Below, one piece after another: positions 1 to 11,500 of a stretch of 64,000 nt of DNA; within the stretch, counting starts at the first letter, position 1, and every line of letters begins with the position of its first letter. Under the pieces are notes generated by a model. The model made no database searches. It saw only the letters and a list, made by a program, of their open reading frames with translations, and was not told where the DNA came from. The position numbers and the translations under genes were made by a program. This DNA is from Strongyloides papillosus (taxonomy: Eukaryota; Nematoda; Chromadorea; Rhabditida; Strongyloididae), in contig SRSI01000071.1 of NCBI GenBank assembly GCA_005656395.1, positions 930,001 through 994,000 of the forward strand, read 5' to 3'.

Positions 1-101
1 GCCTTTTTAGCAAAAATACCAAACTCCTCTAATTCAATTGTCTCATCAGTAATAATTGGTCTTACGGGAACTGTTATTTCAGTTTTACATGTATCGTTCA
101 T
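1..101 (-). CDS. 5' end of an unidentified gene (partial)
   Basis: An open frame begins with ATG at 101 on the minus strand and runs off the left edge. It encodes 33 codons beginning MNDTCKTEITVPVRPI and ending GIFAKK. Codon use (GAT, ATT, GAA) resembles the other genes, and there is no in-frame stop. There is no signal peptide or recognisable motif in this short piece, so no function is proposed. It is divergent from the SWEET gene 1.1 kb away. The start codon and coding status are inferred only from the open frame and its more even base composition next to AT-rich flanks. Confidence 0.45.
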   Translation of the reverse strand, partial: MNDTCKTEITVPVRPIITDETIELEEFGIFAKK

Positions 102-1232
102 GATGATTAGTTTTTCAATCAACCACAAAGAATAAAAGATGGTCTAAAATAAAATAAGATTAAAGAATAAGTTTAAGCCTCAAACTTAAAATTATAAAAT
201 ATGATTTACAAGGATACTAACAAGTATTTAATAAGGAAAAATATTTACGACGCTATATGAAAAAAAGATACATATTTAGTATAATAATATTTATTCATTT
301 TTAATTAAAGGGTTGTTTTTAATGCAATTTTACGGTCATTGATATTGCCAAAAAAATACCAACAATTGATAGATTAATTTATATATTAGTGAAATCATAA
401 ACTAATATTATAATATTTTATATGAATATAATCAAATTTTATAAAACTACATAATAATTAAAATAGATGCTAAACAATTTTTTTAGCAAACTATTTCAAT
501 GTGAGTCTCTTTTAAAAGTATCTCAAAACTATTGGATCACCTATTTTTCATACGCATTCATTTTTGTAGATATAAGCATTAAAAAGATATGAACATTGGG
601 ATTTCAAAAATATATGAGAAAATAGTATTTTTAAAATAGTAGACTAGACAAAAAGTTTAGATGAATGTTTTTCGAGGAATACTTTTAATTATCATATTGC
701 AATACCAACTACCATGATTTATTAGAATAAACCATCATACTCTAAATCAAGCATGCTCTTTTTACAGTCTTTTAATATAAATAATTTTTTGTCATATATC
801 ATAAGTGCTATTATTTGATTCTGTGAAATTGATAATCGTATGATTCATCATATTACTGATATATTATAACTTAGAAATAATCATAGAAATTTTTTATGAA
901 GTCTAATTAAAGTATTATTGTTTAATGTAATTTATTTTTCAAATATTATGAGTGATTTATTCTTCAAAAATTATCAACTTCTCAAGGCTAAATAAATATG
1001 ATTCGTGATTAAAGAACGTATTTCAAAATTTGTGAAATAATTTTATAAATCTATGTAATTTTGTGACAGAAAGTAACATATTAAACAAATAAGAATTTAA
1101 TCTTAACACACACCAACCTTATCTAATCAATTTTTTTGGTACTTATTGCTATCTCAAAAATTGAAATTATCGTTAAATTATTATTAAAGGAATTTATAGT
1201 TTATTGAAATATCAACTTCTTTGTTATCTAAA
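102..1232. other. intergenic region between divergent genes
   Basis: AT-rich sequence with no supported gene. It should hold the promoters of the left-edge minus-strand gene and of the SWEET gene. A splice-acceptor-like AATTTATAG ends at 1199, 33 bases before the SWEET start codon, and could be a spliced-leader addition site. No TATA-like element stands out from the background. Confidence 0.5.
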
Positions 1233-1928
1233 ATGAATTTCGTTGATATTTTTGGCATTTATGTTGGTATATTAGGTATTTCACTATGTTTATTACCATT
1301 AATTTCTATAAAACAATGGATAAAAAAGAAATCTTCGGATGGATTTCCATCAGCTGGTTACTCAACGTCAACATTTATTAATGGAGTTTGGTTAAAATAT
1401 GGATTAATGAGTCAAATTGATAATCAAAATACCTTCTTAGTCATAATGTTAATTTTAAATGGAATTTATAGTTTACTCTACCTATATTACTCATCAAATA
1501 AGAAAAGATTTATAGGAGAAAATCTTTTAGTAATACTATTTACATATGGTATACTTTTTTATACTGACTTATTACCATTTGAAGAAGGAACAAAATTTAT
1601 TGGTAGAGTAGCTTCACTCTCAAATTCCTTAAGATTTGTCCCAGCATTCGCTGATGTCTACAATGTTATCGTCAAAACAAAAACAACTGAGTATATACCA
1701 TTTCAACAAACATGTGCTTTTGCCTTCATTATATCACAATTTTTCTTCCACTCATTAATGACAAATAATTATTATAAAATGTACACACAATTTGCTGGAA
1801 TGGCAACTATTGGAGTATATTTTGCCCTTTATTATTTCTATCCACCACAAACATGGGATGTACCAATATTTAAAAAGAGCGGAAGTAAAGTTACCGTTAA
1901 TAAAAAAGAAACAAAAAAATTAAAGTAA
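1233..1928 (+). CDS. SWEET (MtN3/saliva) sugar transporter
   Basis: A single exon encodes 231 residues, close to the 210-260 usual for animal SWEETs. SWEETs are seven-helix uniporters that carry mono- and disaccharides down their gradient across the plasma or internal membranes. The first half (GIYVGILGISLCLLPL, then the KSSDGFPSAGYSTSTFINGVWLKYG stretch, written here by its key residues S-G-F-P and N-G-W-Y-G) is a typical first MtN3 repeat. The second repeat carries VASLSNSLRFVPAF with a weaker match. A short Lys-rich cytosolic tail ends the protein. The first ATG (1233) is chosen; the frame is open a few codons further upstream, but from TTG. Several swt genes exist in nematodes, and orthology to a particular one was not resolved. 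Confidence 0.9.
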   Translation: MNFVDIFGIYVGILGISLCLLPLISIKQWIKKKSSDGFPSAGYSTSTFINGVWLKYGLMSQIDNQNTFLVIMLILNGIYSLLYLYYSSNKKRFIGENLLVILFTYGILFYTDLLPFEEGTKFIGRVASLSNSLRFVPAFADVYNVIVKTKTTEYIPFQQTCAFAFIISQFFFHSLMTNNYYKMYTQFAGMATIGVYFALYYFYPPQTWDVPIFKKSGSKVTVNKKETKKLK

Positions 1929-2558
1929 AAGCAATTTAATTAATTATTTTATTGCATCAAACCTGATTTAAACAATAGAAATAGTATATATATAAAAATT
2001 AAAGTGAAGATAATGAAAGTCTATAAAATGATATTTATAAAATTAGTGTATAAGAAATGGCACACATATCAAAAAAAATTTCATGTTTTTTTTAAAATTA
2101 ATTAATATTTTGTTGTCACTGTAACATCAATCCACATTATAATATTTAGTTTGTCATTGACATTTCACGTTCTTTTGATAAGTACCAAATAAAATAATAA
2201 AATAGAAAATATTTGTTAAATAATGGAAAAAAATAATATTCTTGTATTAAAAAATTCTTTAATATAATGCATATATATAATCACAAAAAGTAGTAGAAAT
2301 ACATAATTTTATTACCTTTGTCTTCTTTCTTCTCTTATCAAACCAAATGTATAAAAGTTAGTTAAAAATATTGTAATATTCTTTTTATATTAAAAAGCAA
2401 AGTTGATTTATAGAAAGGATTTTTTAATGTTTGAAAATTATAATGTTTACTATTATAAAATAGTTGCGCTCAATAAAAATATATAATATTTTTTTCATCT
2501 GTTAAAATTATAAAAATAAAGATCAAATTCATGTAAAGTAAGAGATTATTTTTTTTTG
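1929..2558. other. convergent 3' regions, no gene seen
   Basis: Tail-to-tail spacer between the SWEET gene and the giant PAN gene. It is AT-rich with short A and T runs. It should contain both 3' UTRs. No open frame with coding-like composition is visible. Confidence 0.5.
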
Positions 2559-5500
2559 TTAATTTATGCAACTGACACAATGAAGACGAATTTGGAGGTT
2601 TCCATCAACTTGTATTGCTTTCTCTGTTGGACAGGTACTTTTAAATGATGGATTGATTGTTGTTGAACACTATAGTAAGATTATTATTAATCAATTTTAT
2701 CTAAAATAAATATAAAACCTACAGTTAATGATTTTGGATTAAATTGAGCTGTTGTACATTTTCTTTTACTACATTTTAAAGCACATTCTTCAATACTATT
2801 AGCTGTTTCAGTTGTCTCAAACGGTATAACTTCTGTTATTCCTGGTATCACAGGAATTAGATTATACCTACACTTAGAACACCTTATACAATGAAGAAGG
2901 AACGGTACTTCTGATTGATGTTGTGATACGTGTTTATATGTCTCATCTTCATAATCACAATAATGAGTATCTGATGTTAGCAAACAAAGTCCAGATGATT
3001 TTGCATGTGGTGATGGCACAAAACCTGCTAAATCACAATGACCATTTTCTTTACATTTCATAGCACATTCAGCTGGTGAATTTGCTGGGACATCGTGAGT
3101 AATATTAAGTCTTGGATATTTTGATACTGGTTTAACTTGGAATTCTAATCTTCCAGCTCCATTACATATCTCAGTCATATAAGCTTGTTGTTCCATTCCT
3201 TTTCTTGTATCATCGACAAGAAGGTTAAAAACATTCTCTATTTGTAATTTTTCTTTTGAATTTTCATTATCTAAAGAAAAACACAAGTGTTATATTTTAT
3301 ATAAAAAATAAATCAATAAAAAAACATAAATTATTAAGTTAAAAAAAAGCTACGGAGTAGTGAATTAATGATTAATATAACATACCGTTATCACAGACAA
3401 GACACAAAATCTCGATAACTTCACTAGGATTAGAGAAATGCCAATGTGTTGTTAGCTGATAAATTGATGATGAGGTACAAGAGTTAACTAATGTTGTTCC
3501 AAGCTCATAATGCATTAAGCATTTTGGTTGAGGATATGGTACAAAAGCAGCTTTTTTACATCCTGCTTCATAACATGCTTCAAGACATGCATACAATGAT
3601 GGGACTGACTCGATAACTTCATATTCCTGACTGAAATCTTTCATTGCTCTCGCAGCAAAACGAAGAGTGTTTAATCCACATTTAGCTGAATGTTAAAATA
3701 TGTTAGTTTTAAGCAAAATGTGTTATTAATACTATTATTATTACTTTTTGTTAAACATGTTATTTTACAAATTAATTAACAAATATACTAAATTAAAGAC
3801 TTACCATTTTTTCTAATATCTACAAGTTGTTTGGAAGCACCACGTAATAATAAATCAAGATCATTTGTCCTTGATAATGTATGAACTAAATCAGCAACTG
3901 CTGCAACTGGAGGTTCTGTTGTTGTGTGTACTTTATCTTTACCATGAGATTTACTATCAATATCTTCTACAAATACTTTATCTTCATAATCTTCTTTATC
4001 AGTAGACTTCTCTTCAGAATCGTCTTCTTTTGCTATTTTTTCACCAATAGATATTGGTGAATCAACCTTTCCAACTGTTTTTGGTAAATCGATGTGTTTA
4101 TTTATAGTTGCAGAGTCAATTGATTCTGCAGTACCTTGTTCTTTTGTTACAGCAAATGTTACTTCCGTTGTCAATGATTCGCTTGTTGTTGATGTTTCAT
4201 CATGAATAATAGGTATATGTGTTGATTGAGTGTCTGTTGGTTCACCATTAAAATCTGTAGTACCCTCAATAATATCAATAGTAGATTTAACTGTTGTCTC
4301 TTCAACATCTACTTTACCTTCAGTTGTTTTATCTTCAGATGACTTTTGGGTTGTTAAATTATCTTGAGATATTGCTGTTTGACCACTTTCCGTCTCAGGT
4401 TCATCAGATTTAACAGTACTTATTGTATCAAATGGTTTCTCTGTAACTTTTTGAGATTTATCCTTTTCTTTTTCAGGTAATGACGTTTCTTCTAGTCCAG
4501 ATATTGAAGTAATTGTTGTCTCTTCTTTTGGAGGTTTAGTATTTTCTTTTGCTGAAAATTCTATTTCTTCGTTTGTGGGTTGGATTGTTGTCTGAATACC
4601 AATAGATGGAATTTCATCTTCGTTATCTTGTTTGAAAGTAACTTTGCTCATTATTTCCTCTGAAACTGTGGTTGTATCAACGCTTGTAGTTTCTTTTGTT
4701 TTATCTTTTAATGTAGTAGTTTCAACCTTCTCAATAATAAATCCATCATGTGAATTTGAATCTTTATTGCTCTCTTTATCACTTTCTTTATCCTTTTCAC
4801 TTACTATTGTTGTCCCACTTTTATTTGGAGACTCTGTAACAAATGATTCTTTAGCAGTTGTTGTTTCTTCATTACTTTCTAAATTTGTTTTAACTGTTGA
4901 TTCCTCACTATTTCCTTCATCCTTGATATCTATAGTTGTAGCAACTGAATCTTCTGTGATTAATGTGACATCAGTTTCTTTTGGATTAGTAGTATCGATT
5001 TTTCCTTTCTTTAATATAGATGTATCAATAATTGAACCATCATCTTCTGTTATGATAGTTGAGGTAGTTGTTTGTAAATCTTCCCCGAAACCTTTTACAG
5101 ATTCAATTGTTGTTGCTTGACCATCAAATTGTGAATTTCCAATAGTTGTTGTTGGTCCAAAATCAATTTTACTAGCATCAAGTTCTTCCTCCTTTTTCTT
5201 CTCCTCCGGGATCAACTCTTCAAATTTACTACCATCAGATTTTGGTGACTCTAAAGATTGTGTGGTTAATTGATCAGGTGTTTCAGTTGTTGTTGAAGTT
5301 TGTCCTTGCATTTTGTCAGTAACTTCAGGTTCCTCTGTTACAAAAGCTGGTCCTTCCGCATCATTTTTTGTACTCATTGTTTGAATTTTGATGTCTGTTG
5401 GATTTTGTGTTGTAGTTGAACTGGTAGTTATAGTTGTTTGAGAATTATCTTGTTTAAATGATTTTTCATTTGGTAATTCACCGTTTTCCTCACTTGATGT

Positions 5501-8500
5501 AGTTTCATTTAATACTGTTTTTACTGTTGAAGCTGTAATAATTACATTAACATTATCACCTTCACTTGGAGTTTTTCCTAGAGATGTTGTATTGACATTG
5601 TTAATTGTTGAAACTTCTTTTGTATTATTAGTCTCAGTTACCTCTAGATCTCCAGCTAGTGGTGATAAAGTATTTGTTTTATTTTCACCTTCAATAATAG
5701 TCATTTTAGTTGCTGGTAAAAGTGTCGTAATTATTTCTTCCTCTTCTGTCTCTGGTCTTGTTACCTTTCCATCACTCTTTTGATCTCCTAAAGTTGTAGT
5801 TTCTACTTCTTCACCTGATCCTTCAATAGTTACTTTCTCATTTTGTCCTTCACTTTTCAATGTTCCAATTGTAGTTAATTCAATATTTTCACTTGATGCT
5901 ACTGAAGTCTTTTCGCTAAATTCAAAGTCAACTGATTCTGGCTTTGATTTTGGTTCTGTTGTAACTTTAGAGTCTTCTTGTTCACTACCTTTAATAGTTG
6001 TATCTTCAATTTCACCTTCTATGACCTTTGGAATAGTTGTTGTTAAAGAATTTTCTTTATCATTTTCCTCTCCTTTTGTTTCAATAGAAATGGTTGTTGT
6101 ATGGTCATTATTTTCATTACCATCAGAGACTATACGTGACTCAATGGTACTTTCTTTTCCATCGCCTTCATTCTTTGATTCCTCTAAACCAACGGTTGTT
6201 ATACCACTTTCTTCACTTTTTGTTGATGATTCAATGGTACTAACTGTAGTAGAAGATAATTTCTCATCTCTACTTCCTTCAGAATTGTTTTTAATTGATG
6301 ATATAGTAGATCCCTCCACTTCTTCATTATCTTTAACTTCTTCTGGTTTTTCTGTTGTCTCAAGGACACTTTCACTTGTTACTTTTCCAATACTTCCAGT
6401 TTGTTGAATAGATGTTGAAGATGATAAATTACTTCCTTGTTCATTTTCTTTGATCTCTCCCGGAATTGTAGTAAAATCGTTTGTTGATTGATTCTTTTTC
6501 GATGATTGAACGTCTAAACCTTTAAATGGTTGAACGGTAAATAATTGTTCATCAATTGGTATAGCTGTTGTTGTAATTAATGTTTCCGTAGTCTGAATTG
6601 TTGTTTCTTTATCATTAATTTTATCTATAATTGATGTAATTGTAGTTAAATCAACATTGAAATCGTTCTTTACTGTTGTTTCGAAGACAATTGATGTTGG
6701 TGTACCTTTATCTTCTGATTCTTCTTCATCTTCAGTAACAAATGCTGGTCCATTAGATGATTCTGTTGTTGTTGAAGGCTGTTCTGATGCTAATTTAGTA
6801 GTAGATGATTGTGCGTGTAATTTTTCAATTTGTTCATCATCAGGGAACAACTCTTCAGTCTTCTTCGCATCATGAGTCATATTTTCTGTTGTTGATTCAA
6901 TTTTTGTACCCTTAGTTTCATCTTCTATACCACTACCTTCACTTTCAGGAAGTATTGTTGTTGGTGATTCTAGTGACATTATCTTAGTAGTACTTTCTGG
7001 TTCCTCTGATTCTTTTTGAACCTCCTCGATTTTTATTGTAGTCTTAGAATCGTCAATTGATGATTCAGTTAAGCTGCTAGGTTCAGTACTTTCCATTGGT
7101 TTAATTGTTGTGCCATCTTCCTTTTTCTCTGAATCAATTGTGGATGTTGCTTCATTTTCTTCTGTGATTGCTTCAGTAGAAATAGTAATTGAGGAGCTTT
7201 CATCTTCATTATGACTGGTTTTTGGAAGACTTGTTGAAGATTCAGTTTTGTTTGAAGGATCTGCTGATAATCCTCTAAATCTAGAAATTTCTAGACCCAT
7301 TTCTGGAAGTCCGTTTGTGTTATTTGATGAAAATTCTTGATTATCAACTATTTCTTCACCACTTGATTCACCACTATCTTTATCAACTCCTTCTTCTGTA
7401 ACTTTTTTGTTATTAGATTCTTCTACATCCTTTGGTGATTGTGTAGTTTCATTGTGACTAGGTTCATTCTCGTTTGCATCACCTCCTTTTGAGGGTTTTT
7501 CATTATTAGATTCCTCTGCATTCTTTGGCAATGGTGTAGTGCCTTTGTCACTGGATCCATTCTCTTTTTCTGGTGTAATTGTAGTCTTTAAAGTCATTTC
7601 CTTTTCGCCAAAGGCACTACCTTCTAATGGTTTACCTTGGTTTTCAAAGTCAATACTTGTAAGTTCGGTGGTAGATTTTTGTTCACCTTTATTATCTTTA
7701 CCTGATAATGTTGTACTTTCTAATTCAGATTTTTCATCTTTCTCTAAGTTACTAGTTAATGTTGTTTCTTCAACATTCCCTGGAGTTGTTGCTATAAATT
7801 CACTACCCGTAGAAATTGTAGATGGTTCAATAGTTTCACTTTCAGATGGAATTTTTTGTATATTTGTCACTTCCTTTCCAGCATCAGGAGCAATAGTTGT
7901 TAATTCTTCATCTTCTTTGTCGGTAGAAAATACTGTTGGCTCTCCATTTTCGTTCTCTAGAGTTTCTCCTGATCCTTCTGTTTGTGTACTTTCGAATTCA
8001 GATGTATTTTTTTCTGGTGATTTTGTTGTCACAAAAGAACCTTCCTCATTTTTATCATCTAGATGAACAGTTGTTGATTCGCCACTTTTTTTTCTATTTT
8101 CCTCACCCTCATCAGTGGTATTATTTTTTGGAACAACAGTTGTAAGATCGCTTTCTTTTCCACTTATTGTGCCTTCATCTGTGGCATCACTTTTTGGAGT
8201 AACAGTTGTAAGATCAATTTCTTTTCCACCCACTATACCCTCTTTAGTTGTTTCGATTTTTGGAACAACGGTTGTAAGATCACTTTCTTTATTTGAGACT
8301 GTGGTTGATGATTTTTTAGAACCACTTTCAAAATCAAAGGACTCGGCTCCAACTTCTGGTTCTATTGTAGTAGCTAAACCTTTGTTTTCTTTATCAAAAA
8401 CTTCTGGTGTTGTTTTACCTCCATTATCTAACTCTGGAGCAATGGTAGCAACATTTTCTGGTTCTGTCTTACTTTCAGGCGTTGTTGATGCAGCAAATGG

Positions 8501-11500
8501 TTCTTTATCAACATTAGAAGAAATAGTTGTTAATTCCTCTTTATCGCCTACTCTCTCTTTGGTAATAGTCGTGATTTCACTTCCACCTTTCTTTGAATCT
8601 AAGGTTCCTGCTGATGTTGATGCTTCCTTTTCTGTTTCTGGGATTAAAGTTGTTTTATCAAGATTTTCAATGGTTTTTTCAGTAGTAGTAGCTGAAACTT
8701 CACTTTCTTTTGCTTCTTCAGGAAGATTTATATTTATATCGACTTCTTTAGTATTTTCAGGAGCAGAGGTAGATTCGACATTTTGATTTTCAGATCTTAA
8801 AGATGGAACATTTGTTGTTGTTTTTCTTTGATTATCTAGAATAACTTTTTCATCTTCATCACCCTTCTCAAATTCACTAACACCTGTTGTATTTTCTGGC
8901 TCTACAGAACCTGTTGATTGTTTTTCTGTGTCAACTTCAGATTTTGAAAATATTGTTGCTAGGTTATTATTTTCATCCTTAGGTTTAATACTAGTAACTT
9001 CATTAGCTTTGGTACTGGCTTCTGTTACGGATTCAGTTACTGATTTGTTGTGGTCCTTAGTAGGTATAGATTGTAATCCTCTATCATTGGAAATCTCTAA
9101 TCCCATTTCTGGTAAAGAAAATGTTGTTGTTTCTGGATTAACTGACTCTAAGGTTGCTTGAGTGTTATCACCAATGGATGGAACAGTTTCTAATTTTATC
9201 TTCTCTACTTCAGGAGAACTTGTTGTCATATCTCCTTTGTCTTCTGCTTTAGGAGCAAATGAAGATGATTCTTGGCCTACTAAAGGAGATATTGTTATTG
9301 GTTCTTTTTCGTCTGTCGATAATGGTTTTTTATTTTCTGAAGATACTGTAGTTGATTCAGAACCTTCTCCTGCTTTTTCACCATTTGGTGAAATGGTTTC
9401 TATTTTCTCTTGTTCTGAATCAGGTGAAATTGTTGTTACATCTCCTTTCCCTTCTGCCTTTGAAACAGTTGAAGATGATTCTTGGCCGTCTAAAGGAGAT
9501 ATGGTTGTTATTTCTTTTTCGTCTGGTGACAGTGGTTCTTTATTTTCTGAAGATACTGTAGTTGATTCAGAACCCTTTCCTGCTTTTCCACCATTTGGTG
9601 AAATCGTTTCTAATTTCTCTTGTTCTGAATCAGGTGAAATTGTTGTTACATCTCCTTTCCCTTCTGCCTTTGAAACAGTTGAAGATGATTCTTGGCCGTC
9701 TAAAGGAGATATGGTTGTTATTTCTTTCTCGTCTGTTGATAGTGGTTCTTTATTTTCTGAAGATACTGTAGTTGATTCAGGACCCTCTCCTGCTTTTTCA
9801 CCATTTGGTGAAATGGTTTCTATTTTCTCTTGTTCTGAATCAGGTGAAATTGTTGTTACATCTCCTTTCCCTTCTGTCTTTGAAACAGTTGAAGATGATT
9901 CTTGGCCGTCTAAAGGAGATATGGTTGTTATTTCTTTCTCGTCTGTTGATAGTGGTTCTTTATTTTCTGAAGATACTGTAGTTGATTCAGGACCCTCTCC
10001 TGCTTTTTCACCATTTGGTGAAATGGTTTCTATTTTCTCTTGTTCTGAATCAGGTGAAATTGTTGTTACATCTCCTTTCCCTTCTGTCTTTGAAACAGTT
10101 GAAGATGATTCTTGGCCGTCTAAAGGAGATATGGTTGTTATTTCTTTCTCGTCTGTTGATAGTGGTTCTTTATTTTCTAAAGATACTGTAGTTGATTCAG
10201 GACCCTCTCCTGCTTTTTCACCATTTGGTGAAATGGTTTCTAACTTCTCTTGTTCTGAATCAGGTGAAATTGTTGTTACATCTCCTTTCCCTTCTGCCTT
10301 TGAAACAGTTGAAGATGATTCTTGGCCGTCTAAAGGAGATATGGTTGTTATTTCTTTTTCGTCTGGTGACAGTGGTTCTTTATTTTCTGAAGATACTGTA
10401 GTTGATTCAGAACCCTTTCCTGCTTTTCCACCATTTGGTGAAATCGTTTCTAATTTCTCTTGTTCTGAATCAGGTGAAATTGTTGTTACATCTCCTTTCC
10501 CTTCTGTCTTTGAAACAGATGAAGATGATTCTTGGCCGTCTAAAGGAGATATAGTTGTTGACGCTCTATCTTCTGCTATTCTATCTGATGATGACGACCA
10601 CCTATCTGCTAAAGATGCTGTTGTTGTTTCAGTACCTTCTTCACTCTTATCACCCACCAATGGAACTGTTTCCAATTTTGTTTCTTCTATGTCAGGAGAC
10701 ATTGTTGTTGGCTCTTTCTCCTCAACATTTTCCTCGTGTGAGGATGATTCTCCATTTGCGTTAGATGGATTTGTTGTTTCAGTATCTTCTTCTCCCTTAT
10801 CATCTGTCATTGGAACAGTTTCTAATTTTGTCTCTTCTAAATCAGTAGAAGCTATTGTTGTTTCTTTATCTCTTGCTTTTTCATCTGGTGATAATGATTC
10901 TCCATTTACTGAAGAAACTGTAGTAGAGTCAATATTATTTGGTGAAACAGTGGTAGATGGCTTCTCTTCTGGGAAAAGATTTTCAGTGTTTTGATTACTA
11001 TCGATTATAGGAATAACTGTAGATTTTCTTTCTTCACCAAGGTTAACATCTTCTTCACTTGGATTATCTTTAATATCTATTATTGTTGAAGCTTTACCAT
11101 CAATTTCCTCCACACCACTTCCTTCTTCTGGTTCAATGGTAGTAGATTCGCTTTCACCAACTGGTTTCTGTATTGGTCCATTTTCGTTATCCTTACTAAT
11201 TTCTAAACCTTTTGCAGTTGTTGTTTCAAATTCAACTGGAATAAGTAATGTTGTAGCAACTGTTTTGTCATTCTCAGAATCACCAAATTCTACTTTTTCC
11301 TCTGTTGGAGCTGTTGATGATTCAAACATTTTTTCAAGACCTTCTGGCTTAATACTTGTTGGTTCAATTGTCTCTGATTCCGATGATTTTTCTGATTGTT
11401 TAGGATTTATATCTTTACTAATTTCTAAACCAAGTTCAGGAATGTTTGTTGTTGTTTCAATGGTTTTATCTCTTTCAGAAGAGGCCTTTACAGATGTTTC

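Noticed and set aside
9162..10994. 610-codon open frame on the plus strand, and a ladder of 69-codon plus-strand frames over the 210-bp repeats
   Set aside because: They are antisense shadows of the giant PAN gene linker. The coding strand has the signal peptide, PAN domains and consistent splicing; the antisense product is a repetitive Ser/Val sequence with no start context or domain.
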